From: Cladorhizidae sp. MBARI D1340-BT2
Taxonomy: Eukaryota; Porifera; Demospongiae; Poecilosclerida; Cladorhizidae
Direction of reading: 5' to 3'
Assembly: GCA_028752905.1 (NCBI GenBank)
Contig: JAQNBH010000004.1
Coordinates: 30,463,751 to 30,527,750, forward strand
DNA length: 64,000 nt
Below are positions 1 to 11,739 of this stretch, piece by piece (the first letter of the stretch is position 1; every line of letters starts with the position of its first letter). Under the pieces are notes generated by a model. That model was not told the origin of the DNA and ran no database searches. It saw nothing but the letters and a program-made list of their open reading frames with translations. The position numbers were made by a program, and so were the translations under genes.

Positions 1-268
1 CTCACCTTTGCCTCGAACCTCACCTCTGCCTCGAACCTCACCTCTGCCTCGAACCTCACCTCTGCCTCGAACCTCACCTCTGCCTCGAACCTCACCTCTG
101 CCTCGAACCTCACCTCTGCCTCGAACCTCACCTCTGCCTCGAACCTCACCTCTGCCTCGAACCTCACCTCTGCCTCGAACCTCACCTCTGCCTCGAACCT
201 CACCTCTGCCTCGAACCTCACCTCTGCCTGGAACCTCACCTTTTCCTGGAACCTCACCTCTGCCTCAG
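1..268. repeat. 18 bp tandem repeat (minisatellite)
   Basis: About 15 copies of an 18 bp unit (CCTCACCTCTGCCTCGAA) run from the window edge; the last copies are diverged. The period is a multiple of three, so the + strand stays open and would encode a six-residue Pro/Thr/Ser/Leu/Arg repeat, ending at a stop at 305-307. It could be a low-complexity exon of the gene starting at 351, but no splice donor follows it, so I treat it as a minisatellite. The array probably extends beyond the window. Confidence 0.9.
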
Positions 269-350
269 CCCTCGTCTGCAGTGGAACATGCTTCAGGAAG
301 GAATTAAATTATTTAGTCCCAACACCCAAATTACTCTCTTTTTTTGGCAG

Positions 351-1545
351 ACCGTTATCAAAAAAAGAAAGGTCAGAAGTGCTTCTGCAAATGTAGGCCT
401 GTTACTAATTAATTGATAATTATAATTATGATAGTTATAATTAAGTGATACTGAATTTCTTCTATGCAGGCTACTGTAAAGAGAAAGGCTGCAGTGAAAG
501 GACCCTCTAAAAAGCAGGTGATCATTTGAACATTGTCATAGTGTTGTGTGTATTCATAGGTTCATGCTTGTGCAGTTAGCCTATAGTGTTGTGTGCATTC
601 ACAGGGTCATGCTTGTGCAGTTAGCCTTTAGTGTTGTGTGTATTCACAGGGTCATGCTTGTGCAGTTAACCTATAGTGTTGTGTGTATTCACAGGGTCAT
701 GCTTGTGCAGTTAACCTATAGTGTTGTGTGTATTCACAGGGTCATGCTTGTGTAGTTAACCTATAGTGTTGTGTGTATTCACAGGGTCATGCTTGTGCAG
801 TTAACCTATAGTGTTGTGTGTATTCACAGGGTCATGCTTGTGCAGTTAACCTATAGTGTTGTGTGTATTCACAGGGTCATGCTTGTGCAGTTAACCTATA
901 GTGTTGTGTGTATTCACAGGGTCATGCTCATGGAGTGAGGTTTTGAAGTACATGTATGTGAAGAAAAGCCATGAGGACCTCATTGAACTTATCAATGTGA
1001 AGCATGATAGCTTGGTCCAGTTGATCAATCAATTATTGCAGCCTACGTCAATGTCCACACTTCTACCAACCATGTCGTTACCTCCATCCGCATCCCTACC
1101 TCCACCTCCACCCGTGACCCTACCTCCAGCCGTGACCCTACCTCCAGCTTTGACCCTACCTCCAGCCGTGACCCCACCTCCAATCGTGACCCTACCTCTA
1201 CCTCCAGCCGTGACCCTATCTCAATCTTCAGCTTCATCAACAACTCAACTTCCAACGAACACGCAGTTTAGTAGGTCCTTACCATCGACAATAATCAACA
1301 CCAGATGCCTTATGTCAACAGAGGCAGTTTTGAAAAGACATCGGAAACTCAAGCAAGATAGCAAGGCAGGGACACTAGCTTGTAAGCTGGCCAGAGAGAC
1401 AGTATTTGGAGAAGAGATAATGAAATGCTGTGCTCCACTTGGCAATTGAATATTATCAGGATTACCATCGGCAGAACTGAAGCAATTAAAGGCAACAATT
1501 CTTTCTATTTTTTCCACATTTGTCTCTGGAGGCATTGTGGGCTAG
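351..1545 (+). CDS. Probable BEN-domain gene, 3' exons, with an in-frame stop inside the domain
   Basis: Three exons can be proposed. Exon 351-392 follows a pyrimidine tract and AG and ends at GTAGGC. Exon 470-517 follows TTCTATGCAG and ends at GTGATC. The last exon starts at 940 (or 949) after AG. All joins are phase 0. The first two exons encode Lys/Arg-rich residues including KKRKV, which resembles a nuclear localisation signal. The last exon encodes a helical stretch (LIELINVKHDSLVQLINQLL), a Pro-rich repeat linker, then a segment with BEN-like features (KLARETVFGEEIMKC). The frame stops at TGA 1447-1449, but the same frame continues for 31 codons with the expected end of the domain (GLPSAELKQLK) to TAG 1543-1545. 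The TGA could be a CGA to TGA change. BEN domains bind DNA or chromatin proteins. The 5' end is not identified. Exon joins and family are inference from reading by eye. Confidence 0.45.
538..927. repeat. 45 bp tandem repeat carrying a 3' splice-site-like motif
   Basis: About 8.5 copies of a 45 bp unit. Each contains TGTATTCACAGGGTCATG, which resembles an intron end followed by exon sequence. The last copy merges into the terminal exon of the BEN-like gene, so the array lies in the intron just upstream of it. The unit is a multiple of three and stays open, but hydrophobic 15-residue repeats are not evidence of coding. Confidence 0.9.
1080..1215 (+). repeat. 18 bp Pro-coding repeat inside the BEN-like exon
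   Basis: Imperfect copies of CTACCTCCAGCCGTGACC encode a Leu-Pro-Pro-Ala-Val-Thr repeat. The in-frame period and retained frame fit a flexible linker between the N-terminal helix and the BEN-like segment. Imperfections include a nine-base half unit near 1195. Confidence 0.75.
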
Positions 1546-1592
1546 GTGCCTAGAAGCCATTCAGCAAGGATGCAAAAGACTAAGATTGAACA

Positions 1593-1598
1593 AATAAA
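1593..1598 (+). other. Candidate polyadenylation signal AATAAA
   Basis: AATAAA lies about 50 bases after the second stop (TAG 1543-1545) of the BEN-like gene and before the piggyBac element at 1696. It is the best-placed signal for ending that transcript. The motif is common in AT-rich DNA, so placement is the only support. Confidence 0.4.
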
Positions 1599-1695
1599 TG
1601 ATTTTCCCTGTTTTTCCCTGTGATTGATTTAATAATACATAATTTGACTATTATATTAATTTGCTATAAATGCAAGGCAATGTGTGTCCTCACAA

Positions 1696-4600
1696 TTCTT
1701 TCACTGATAGATTTAAATGTTTTTTCTCCAATTTTAGTACTATTTTTACATTTAATTTTATATCTTTTTAGGAAAGCGACAAACTGCTTAGCAACCTTTG
1801 ATGTATTTGAAATAAAAGCTTTGATAAACAATGTGTGGTCAATTATGGTTGCTAAGCAACAAACCAACAATTATGAATATCATTAAAATTATGTAATCAT
1901 AATTTTACCTCTAATTCAATTTTTTGGTAATAACTTTATTATGCCATTCTAAGTCTAAAAAATAGAAGGAGATTACCACTTTCTCTAGTCATGTTAGCCA
2001 ACTGGAAACCAGTATATTTATAATAAGACAACAAATGTGTGTATATATGATCTGGTTTTGCCTCAACATAGCACACATTACATTCAAAACTTAGAATATA
2101 TTTTTATCAGAATTATGATCATGCATACATGTTATTAGCGTAAGCACATAGTGCAACAAACAAAGATAATGAAAACATAAGACTATGAGAGAATGAAAAA
2201 CACAAGATAATGAAAGTACAAGATAATGAAAAACTGTGAACAAGTAACTCTCATATTGTTTTTCTTATTTCATATTTGTGGCTATAATTATTCTTACTTA
2301 TTCTCATTTACTTATTCTCATTACCTATTATTACATGATATTATTAGTGAATAAGAAATTATGAGCAGATATGTAACTAGCGCCAATAATCCACAAGACT
2401 GTGGTACTTGTCAAAGCACAAGCGGTTGTTGTCAAAGCAGAGGGCAAAGCAGAGGGGAATTTGGCAAGTACAGCACATGCGTGTTTCATACCTATTTCCA
2501 CTATCTAGAAGCTTCTTCCTTCTCCTGATGCCCTCACACACCACATAATGCTTGTGTTTGTCCATTTGACGTGCATAGTGGTCAAGGTCACAGTTCAGGC
2601 GGGTATGCTGTTCATGCTCATCACTTTGAGGGCGTCCTGGACGTTTCCGAGAGCAGAACATGTCTACAAGCTGCATGGCAAGCTCAAGTGGATAGGACAG
2701 GTAGTCCCTGTTGGCTGAACCTTTTTTTGCATGGTCAGATGGCCTAGCATGTGCCTCCATTATGTAGCTATTCAAAATAGCAGATTTCACTATATAATAA
2801 AACACCCTCTTCCACAACTTGGTACTACGTCTACCCATGTTATAGTAGTGGGTCATCTGGTCGTTACCATCAACCCCCCTCATGTTACGCTGATAATCAG
2901 GCACAGAAGTGGGACATGCAACGTCAACCTGGGTACCAGTACCAGTTCGTCTCTTCACTGTGCATGTAGTACTAGCTGGAGGCTCAGCTATATGCATAGT
3001 CGACAGGAAGTATATGGTATGCTTTTCCACCCAAACAGAAGCAAGAAGGGCGCCATTAGAGCGGTAGTCCATAAAGCCATGGTTTCCCTTTGTAGCCTTG
3101 GTTACCAAGTCTTTGGGGAAACCCACTCTGTTAGGACGTGCAGTCCCACATGCATTTATTCCATGATTATAAAGGTGATGGTAGAGGGTGGGGGAAGTAT
3201 AGTAATTATCGGTATATAAGCGAAAACCACTATTCTCCAGGCCAGACATCAGATCCAACACTACGTTACTACATAAACCTACACTATTAGTACTATCCTC
3301 CACAAGTCTTGCCTGTATATATATGAAAAGTCTTGATGTACCCATTTGTAGCATCTGCCAGTACAAACTCCTTGATACCCCATTTTGTCGGCTTATCTTT
3401 TAGGTAGTGTTTGAAACCTTGAAGGGGATCATGGCTTCATCAATAGTGCAGTCCTGGTGAATAATGTATTCAGATTCAAACTTTGGAACAACTAAATCTA
3501 GAAGTTTCCGAACCTTGAACGGGCAATCATATCCAGACTGACCATGTGGGATCTGAGTTGAATTGTCAGCTAGATGAATGTATCTGAACAACTGCTGGAA
3601 TCTATTGATGGGCATGACATCAGAGACTCCACGGACATTCAGGGGGTACTTGGTAGTCCAGTAAAGCTCTAACTGAGCTTGCACAGTTATACCCTATACA
3701 AAAGAATTCCCCAAAAAGTTTTCATCTCTTGTACTGTCATATCAGTCCAGGGACATGCATGTGAGCTAGTTCCACACACTGTGGCAGCATAGCGGTTAGT
3801 TTCCAGCACAAGTCAATCAAAAACTTCATCAGTAAAAAACTGAAGAAGAGCTGAAGAGGAGAACTTTCAGGCGTAATTGAAGCTGATACCGGACCTGGTG
3901 TCTTTGAGTATGAAAAACAAGTACCAGATGGCTACTGTCTCACCAGACACCTCCAAAAGGGTCAAGACCACTAGAACTACCAGAACAGCCAGTATGAGAT
4001 GTAGACAGACCAACAGTAGCTGGGCCAGCAGCAGGCAAAGATGGGCCAGCAGCTGTAGACAAACCAGTTCTGCGTGCTCGACATTCTACCTCTAGATAAC
4101 TCCCAATCTCAAATTCTAGATATCTGTCTTACAAGTCTACGGCCATGCTGTGGAGCAGTGGGTGCTGGAGAATTGGGTGCTGGTTCCGAGTCATCACTGA
4201 AAGAGTCAGCAAATGCTGCCAATGGAAGTCCTGATGCCTCAGAGGACCCTGAAGAGGAAGGGCGGGAAGGGCCTGGAATCCCCATAGCCACTGAAGACAG
4301 AGGAGATGCCATAGACATAGAGGAAAGGACTGGAGGGGTAATCATAGCCACTGGAGAAGGGCCTAGAGGAGATGCCATATGCACAGAGGAAGGGGGTATA
4401 TGACAAGAAAACAGAGTTAGTCAAGCTGTGTGAACAAGAAACTGAGCTAGACAAGCTGAGGAAGGGCCTAGAGGGGACATATGAACATGAAGACAGAGCT
4501 AGTCAAGCTGCGCTCACCTTCAAAGCTACCAAGATCCTCCTCATCAACAACAGAATCAACAAAGCTTGCTGAACTAGCCGGCTGGTCACTAATGACAGCT

Positions 4601-4951
4601 CTGCTAAGAGCAGCTACCTCCTCGGGCTGAATTACTGTCTGTCCTCTGTAGGCATGGACCTCCTCTCCTTCATCATAGCTTGAATAGTCTTCTGAGAGGC
4701 CAAAATTACTATCGTAGCACATCAGCAACGGTAAACTTTTGTTGATACTTCATTTCAGTCGCTAGTTGAAGACGGCATTATGCGCTACAGTGGTTACCGG
4801 TATAATAGGACTTCAATTTTTTCTACTGCTAGAGCAATTCTCTAGGCGCATGCCTGTGTAATTTAAGGCACTAAATACATGTACAAATTAGAGTTTTTTT
4901 GTAGAGTGCATTCACACTCGCATGTATATCACGCATCTATCAGTGAAAGAG
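1696..4951 (-). mobile_element. Decayed piggyBac-type DNA transposon
   Basis: The ends carry inverted repeats sharing CTTTCACTGATAGAT: left end near 1698-1713, right end as its complement at 4937-4951. The right end is followed by TTAA (4952-4955), the piggyBac target. The left flank reads ACAA and is probably mutated. A broken piggyBac transposase (2377-4728, -) lies inside. AT-rich DNA at 1700-2370 and 4730-4950 shows no other gene. Confidence 0.65.
2377..4728 (-). pseudogene. piggyBac transposase relic (DDE_Tnp_1_7)
   Basis: Recognisable family segments in order on the minus strand: an acidic N-terminal region (about 4470-4728); the start of the core near 3740-3880 (FFTDEVF, ETNRYAATVCG); RFQQLFRYIHLADN and CTIDEAMIPF (3400-3684); and the C-terminal part (2377-3366) with LYTDNYYTSPTLYHHL, MRGVDGNDQM and a Cys-rich tail. 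Stops interrupt the 3740-3880 segment. Between about 3300 and 3400 the matching frame changes twice: residues such as DKPTKWGIKEFVLADATNG are in one frame and the downstream part in another. The enzyme would cut at TTAA and move the element without replication. This copy cannot make a full-length protein. A tandem Ser/Pro/Met-coding repeat lies at 4250-4500. Confidence 0.85.
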
Positions 4952-5090
4952 TTAAGCAACAAATAAGCCACACCCCATGACAATTTTTACACAGTAGTCT
5001 ACACAACCTTCAAAACTACACTAAGGTGGGTGGAACAATAGGAGGCTTCAACTCTCATTTTTATTTTTTATTACATATATTTTTAATTAA

Positions 5091-6251
5091 TCAGTAATCA
5101 ATAGCCAGGGGCAGTACCTTCAAGTTCAATAATTTTGGGGGTGACTTTCTTAAATGTCTAATATATTTTGTACACTTGTGAATGTCCACAGTTTCCCCAA
5201 AAGCCTGGATTCCAGCCACCAACTCTTCCTTGTTTTTGTCTCTCTCCGTATAAACTCTTTCAAACTCATGCCACAAGTTTTCAGTAGGGTTTGCACCAGG
5301 TGACTCGGGTGGGGTTTTCCACCAATTGATGCCACTTTCTGCAAAGAAGGAATTGGCCAGTCGTGACGTATGTTTTGGGTGGTTATCCTGCATGTACCGG
5401 TGGTGGTCAGGAAAGAGATCCTTCACGAAAGGAACAAGTGTCTTCTGAAGGATATCCAAATAAAGTGGAGCTCTCATAATTCCTTCAAACACAAATATTC
5501 TTCTCGGGCTAATTGCAGCCCAGACGTTGACCTCCACTGGATGCTTGGCCCTGTGATAATCAACATTGCAATTCGTATTGATAATACAATGTACCAAAGT
5601 GTTGATAATACTTTATGTACCTTGCTTTGTTTTTTGCAGGTTCACCAACTTTATAGCAACAATATCGGCGATGACTTTCCATCTGTACTGTACATTCAAC
5701 ACTCCATATTACATTATGGAACCCACAAGCTGCCTCATGAACAAACTGTCGTGCCCAGTCCAACCTCTTGACCTAAGAATGTGGAAGGAGGGAGAATGGA
5801 TGGATCAGTAATATTGTGACCTCTAAGATCTGGCGATAGGCTACTAAACAACAGTACAGCTTTATCTTATTTACGTTCCGTATGAGTTGACAGTATGCAC
5901 TGCCTCAAAATGTCCATCCAAGGGTAGACCTGCATCTTAATATTGTCCTTAGGAACAATGGGTGTCCTTCCTTCTGCAGCAGGATAAATAACTGATGAGG
6001 GGTGGTCTCATCATCTGCTCCCTCTACTATTCTCTTGACGGGCATCAGTTATTTTCGATGGTCTACGGCTACCTGGCTTCCTGGCAATTGTTTGACTGGT
6101 CTGGTATCGCATCAAAGGAATGAATCCCTTGCCTGATAGCTACCATGCCTTCTTCTTCCAAAATCCTGGCTATGTTGGCGGTTGGAAGCCTTGTCTGAGC
6201 ATGGCCAAAATCCTTTTTTGGTTTTTGTTTTTTGTAGATGCTGTAAACCAT
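5091..6251 (-). pseudogene. Tc1-like transposase relic with introns (DD34E)
   Basis: Minus-strand parts of a Tc1/mariner transposase. The N-terminal helix-turn-helix region (about 5866-6251, IARILEEEGMVAIRQGIH) is frameshifted relative to its second copy at 7062-7447. The exon 5621-5772 encodes LDWARQFVHEAACGFHNVIW. The exon 5091-5550 holds MQDNHPKHTS and PGANPTENLW. The second Asp and the Glu have 34 residues between them. The first catalytic Asp is replaced by Val (VIWSVECTVQ), so the product would be inactive. A 70 bp GT-AG intron at 5551-5620 restores continuity (KAR/AKHPVE). An upstream intron at 5773-5865 has an intact AG acceptor but an AT in place of the donor GT. Terminal repeats were not found. 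Confidence 0.85.
5551..5620 (-). other. 70 bp spliceosomal intron in the Tc1-like transposase
   Basis: On the minus strand the sequence reads GCAAG/GTACATAAAG and ends TTATCACAG/GGCCAAG. Removing it joins NKAR to AKHPVEVNVWA, a continuous stretch of Tc1 catalytic core. Read through, the segment adds about 23 residues foreign to the family. Length and borders fit short invertebrate introns. Confidence 0.8.
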
Positions 6252-6972
6252 TATCAGAAAACTCTAATGGACGGACGGGCGACAATTAGAATTAAACGGA
6301 AGCCGGCTTAAGACTTAGCTAGGCTATGGAAATGGCGGAGACGAGGTTTGGCGATAGGAAAACTGACGAAGATGACTGGAAATTAAGTTGAAAGCTAGAA
6401 CTTTTTTAGCTGCACATGGTCCTTCGGTGGGCTTTTCGATGTTTGTACGTGCATGCCTAAACGAAGGAAACATGCAGCTTTCTGGGTAAATGCTTAACGT
6501 CAGATGACAAACGCTAGGTGTGCAAAAGAACGGGCAGCATCATGCCAACAGTTGAAATGGGCGGAAGATAACCGGACCGGCAATGTAAAGTTTATTTTGA
6601 CGTGTACACTATACAAACAACTACACTAACTGTGTAGGACTAACACAGTGATGAAGCATGTACAATTGATTTGCTCCAACATACACTCCCAACAATGTAT
6701 GGAAATATATATATACTACTTTTAAAGAGTGGCCTGGCTATTGCAGAGTACTGTACCTATTGGCTGTGGTGGAGGGTCCAGAGATGGCTGGTCCTGGGAT
6801 GTGGCTATATACACATGGACATATAACATTATGAAAAAATTATTACATCTGACAATGCCCTATAGTTGGCTTATATTAGGAGCTATCACACACTGTCCAT
6901 ATAGCTTAATTTAAAAAAATTATGGTTTAGTTTCCCCTTGAGGTGGTGACTACATGACACAAGTGTTGTAAG
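5777..6972. repeat. 1.2 kb tandem duplication, copy 1
   Basis: Begins GAATGTGGAAGGAGGGAG and ends TGACACAAGTGTTGTAAG, and is repeated at 6973-8200. It covers the 3' part of the Tc1-like intron, exon 1 and upstream flank. The two copies differ by scattered substitutions and small indels, so the duplication is not recent. Confidence 0.9.
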
Positions 6973-8200
6973 GAATGTGGAAGGAGGGAGAATGGATGGA
7001 TCACTAATATTGTGACCTCTAAGATCTGGCGATTGGCTACTAAACAACAGTACAGTTTTACCTTATTTATGTTCCGTATGAGTTGACAGTATGCACTGCC
7101 TCTAAATGTCCATCCAATGCATCTTAATATTATCTATTATCCTTAGTAACAATGGGTGTCCTTCCTTCTGCAGCAGGATAAATAACTGATGAGGGGAGGT
7201 CTCATCATCTGCTCTCACTTTGTCCTCTACAATTCTATTGACGGGCATCTGTTATTTTCGATGGTCTACGGCTACCTGGCTTCCTGGCAATTGTTTGACT
7301 GGTCTGGTATCGCATCAAAAAGGAATGAATCCCTTGCCTGATAGCTACCATGCCTTCTTCTTCCAAAATCCTGGCTATGGTAGGCGCTTGGAAGCTTTGT
7401 CTGTGCAGGGCCAAAATCCTTTGTTTTTTGTAGATGCTGTATACCATTATCAGGAAACTCTAATGGACGGATGGGCGACAATTAGAAGTGAATGGAAGAC
7501 TGCTGAAGATTTAGCTAGGATGTGGAAAAGGCGGAGACGAGGTTTGACATAGGAAAACTGACGAAGATGACTAGAAATTAAGCTCGAAAGCTAGAACTTT
7601 TTTTTAGCTGCACGTGGTCCTTCGGTGGGCTGTTCGCTGTTTCTACGTGCATGCCTAAATAAAGGAAACATGCAGCGTTCTGGGTAAATGCTGAACGTCA
7701 GATAACAACGCTACACGCAGCATTTATAACAAACACTAGGCTTGCAAAAGAACGGGCAGCATCATGCCAACAGTTGAAACGGATGGAAGATAACCGGACC
7801 GGCAAAGTAAAGCTTATTTTGACGTGTACACTATACAAACAACTACACTAACTCTGTAGGACTAACACAGTGATGAAGCATGTACAATTGATTTGCTCCA
7901 ACATAAACACCCAACAATGTTTGGAAATATATATATATACTACTTTTAAAGACACAGTATGCGAGTGGCCTGGCTATTGCAGAGTACTGTACCTATTGGC
8001 TGTGGTGGAGGGTCCGGAGTTGGCTGGTACTGGAATGTGGCTATATACACATGGACATATAACATTATGAAAAAATTATTACATCCCTATAGTTGGCTTA
8101 TATTAGGAGCTATCACATACTGTCCATATAGCTTGATTAAAAATAAATTATGGTTTAGTTTCCCCTTGAGTTGGTGACTACATGACACAAGTGTTGTAAG
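6973..8200. repeat. 1.2 kb tandem duplication, copy 2
   Basis: Second copy of 5777-6972, ending at the same TGTTGTAAG motif and followed by GAATGT, the first bases of a further copy. It contains a better preserved Tc1-like exon 1 but no catalytic exon, because the next sequence toward lower coordinates is the end of copy 1. Confidence 0.9.
7062..7447 (-). pseudogene. Second copy of Tc1-like transposase exon 1
   Basis: The minus strand encodes the paired helix-turn-helix DNA-binding region: ILALHRQSF, TIARILEEEGMVAIRQGIHS, ARKPGSRRPSKIT, then after frameshifts and stops near 7230 ADDETSPHQLFILLQKEG and GWTFRGSAYCQLIRNINK. It ends at an intact 5' splice site (AATAAG/GTAAAACTG, donor 7060-7061). 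It has no catalytic exon of its own; the nearest acceptor is at 5773-5774 beyond copy 1. Transposase function is lost. Confidence 0.75.
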
Positions 8201-9929
8201 GAATGTAACTGCAGAAAGTAATCAACACAAAGTGACAACTCTATGGATTTTGTGGCTTGGTGGTCAAGTGTGGCCACTAAAACTATCGATGTGTTGCGAC
8301 TGGATGACAATTGATATTCAGTTCCCACGCTTGATCACTTAAAATACAAGAAAAAATAAATTTAAGTTGTCGTTATTCGCTCCATGTCCACCCGTGACAA
8401 TGAAGATAACGGCGATAAGAATGCAGAAAATGGGAGAAGTGTTTTCCATTTTCATTTTTCGCAACACGACGTTTGACTGTAGACCTCTGAGAATTGGTGG
8501 AGTCATCCTCAACATCACAGCATTTGAGGGGTGATCAGAATAGCTGGCAACATCAAAACTGCTATCGAAAAGTCAATCAGACTAGATAACTGAGTCGCGC
8601 ATGATATTGGCATAGCTGAACGAATGTTAAGTTATCGCCTACTGACTGTGTTTTCGACTGAACAAGCTCCTGGAAACGCTACAGATGGAGAATTGCTCCA
8701 CTGGAGTGGCTTCATTATAACCTTAACTCACCTGCCATTCGACTGCAAAAGTTATTGACTGTCGCAAGAACACAGTACTTAACAAGATATCACTACAGTT
8801 AACTGACGCTCAGTGGAGTAGCTCTTTAAATCCACTGGATACTGGAATACTTCTTGGTACACAAAGCTTACATTCTGCTTGAATTCTAAGGCTCTAGTCT
8901 AGATACAGTCATGAAGTCCTCCCCCCCCCCCAAGATTTTTTTTAATGCATTAAAGTTAAACAAACGCCACTAAAAATAAATTTCACAATTTGAGGTACTC
9001 CCACACATTAAATGTTGAGGTACTCCCACATTAACTGCAGGTACAGTAACTCTCCCATGATTATACCTATGCAATATATTTAGTATCAAAATAGAGCATA
9101 CAGAGATATCTATATGTGAAGTTCATACAGTTAAGTGTGCAGGGTCTATGAAGCTTCAAAGTCATAACCACAAGTTCGGGTTTTCCCCTATTTCATGGTA
9201 TAGGTACCACTTTAAGTGAAATTTTGGGCACGCAAAAGAAGAGTCACACTATAGCAGTGATGAAAATAAGAGTCTGACATTGGCAAAAATAGGTAAGAAT
9301 GACTGACCATTCTCTGCAGTAATGTGCATCATTGGCGGACAAGAGCTATATATGCATATGTTTCTTACAATATTTCCTAAAAAACCACGCTTGTTTCACG
9401 AGCAGTCAGTTGAGTGATTGCCCCTGTCTATTCCAAGTTTTCTTTCGCTTCCAGATCAGCTTCATCCATCATGAAGGGATCATCATCGGCCTAAAAATTC
9501 ATATTGTGCAGGTTTGCAGTCCCAGTGGAGATGGTCCCCGATGGTTGCTTCTGCTCCGGTTGCTATCTATCAGGATGGGATGGATGTGGTGATCTGGATG
9601 CTATCGCTTAAATTCCACAACAGTCATTCCATTGGCTGCTCCTCTGTTCCATGTCTAAATGCCATTCTGCTCTCTGATTCATACTTTGAAAGATAATTGT
9701 TTAGCCATGATTTATATTGGCAGGCTGGGTTTCAGTATGATTATGCATATTGCAGTATAATTATAAGTTGGCATGCTCAGTCTAATTAGATCAAAATGGC
9801 AATGTGACACTGTGCTAAAAAAAACTGGTGACATCAGGAGCAAAGCAGTCCAAGAGGCAAGTGGAAAAAGAGACGTTTGACAAGTCGCAACAAAACTACA
9901 GCTTGACATGCTTACATTGCAATATATGC
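8201..9929. other. No gene recognised
   Basis: AT-rich sequence without a supportable gene. It contains a C tract near 8920 and a short local duplication (GAGGTACTCCCACA, 8990-9030). Open frames here are short and show no family features. Confidence 0.6.
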
Positions 9930-10205
9930 ACTAGATAGAAGCCCAAGGGTAAGGGAAGTTCCACTGCACACACCAACAATACAATATCACTAGATCCCAT
10001 AGTTAAAGCCACAAGGATAAGGGAGGTTCCACTGAACACATTCACAACACAATAGCACTAGCACCCATAGTTAGGAACGCAAGGGTAACAGAGGTTCCAC
10101 TGCACACACCAACAACACATTAGTTACCATTAGCTCCCTCAGTTAGGAACCCAAGGGTAAGGGAGGTTCCACTGCACACATTAACAGCACTTTAGTACTA
10201 GATGA
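9930..10205. repeat. 68-72 bp tandem repeat, first locus
   Basis: About four copies marked by GTTCCACTG at 9958, 10026, 10094 and 10166, with the consensus segments CCCAAGGGTAAGGGAG and CACACACCAACAACACAAT. The same family recurs at 12710-12955. Confidence 0.85.
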
Positions 10206-11739
10206 TTCAGATGTCTCAAAGTTGCCCTTCAAGTAAGTGAGGTCACCGTGAAGTGCCTCTCTCAAATTTTTAATGACATCCCTTAGTTCCATGCATACTA
10301 ACAACTTGAAGGACCCATTGGATATTCATTTTTGGTGCATTCTTCATCCATTTCTCCATAACGGCCCTCATGCACTCCTCGGGGTTGCCTGTATACGTGG
10401 ATGCTATTAGCGTCGTCGCAGTGACACCGATTATTTCTCCAGCTATAATGCTAGCTCAAGCAGTAATTCTCGTATCTCTCCTTTCTGGCCAATCCACTGA
10501 ATTAGTAGTATGTGATATGAGTTGATGCGTTCATCATGCACTGAATATCACAATAAACAAAAACAGGACATTATCACAGCAACATTACAAGAGAGGTACC
10601 ACATGGCGGCAAGGGTGGGCAAATGCTGCTAACCACACACCCCTCCCCATATCTTTTGAGGAAGGGAAGGTGGGAGTGGGAGGGGAACTTCAGCTTTACC
10701 ACCTCTGCAATAGAACACTATAGGATATGTACTTATATAGAGTGCCTATAGCATTAGCAGTCAAGATTATGGACAATTAACACATTACGACCTCTTACAA
10801 AGCAGTGCCCAAGTACAGATGTAATCAATCCATAAATCTATGTATCATATATGGCTAAGGGATGGAGGATATTTGAACTGCTCTATAGAGTAGCCTGGAG
10901 GGTGTCATGCATGGACATTATATCAGCAATGGAAGAATATTTGGTATGGAACTGGAGGAGATATAGGCATGATTGATGCCAAGACATTAGAACTTATAGT
11001 AAAGTATCGTTATTGCTTATCCACAAGTAGATGCCATGTGAGTGTAGGCTCCAAGAGGAAGTAGAGATATTAGTCCCCTAACTAAAATGGATATGAGATT
11101 AAAAAATTTAGCAATTCTAGTAAAATCAACGAACTTTCAGTTGACAAACGATTACAATAACTTTCTAAATATCATTATTCCTGATGAATGCTAGAGCATC
11201 TAGCCCAAAACACGAGAGTAAAATTTGAAGTTGATTATTATTACAATTCTAGAAACACTGAAGCTTGTCTTGGGGTCTATACTGAAGTCAACTAATACAC
11301 ACGCACACAATATAGCTATATATATGTGTATAGATTTGATGTTAATTTTTACAGAAAATTTTACTGGGTCAATATAATATAGAATCTGCATTTTGTGTGT
11401 GTATAGCATGCATGCATGCAGCATAGAGGCTTGGCCTTGGGCCTACACACACATGTCCAACATTATTAGAACTGCCTAACCCTGGGAGGGATTTGGACAT
11501 TGGTGGCTCTTAGGCAATGGCCCCAAAGCGTCCAAACTGAGTTGTAGAATATAATCGACTTAGAGAGAGGCAGGATCAGGCATTCTGGTCTGGAGGTATA
11601 TGTGAGTGGGGGAGGGTTCTGTTTGTCTCAAAGGGGGCACCCCAAACACCTTGAAAATTGTAACTATACAATAGCATGCAGAGAGACAACCATGACTTAT
11701 GGCCTAGGGCTGGAGCTAAGGCTACTATAGAGTGGGATC
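10206..11739. other. No gene recognised
   Basis: Unique-looking AT-rich DNA. No coding family, terminal inverted repeat or long tandem array was seen. A microsatellite-like ATGCATGCATGCA lies near 11405. Confidence 0.55.

Noticed and set aside
3877..4403. Plus-strand open frames over the piggyBac N-terminal region
   Set aside because: They are antisense shadows of the transposase relic, whose family motifs are on the minus strand.
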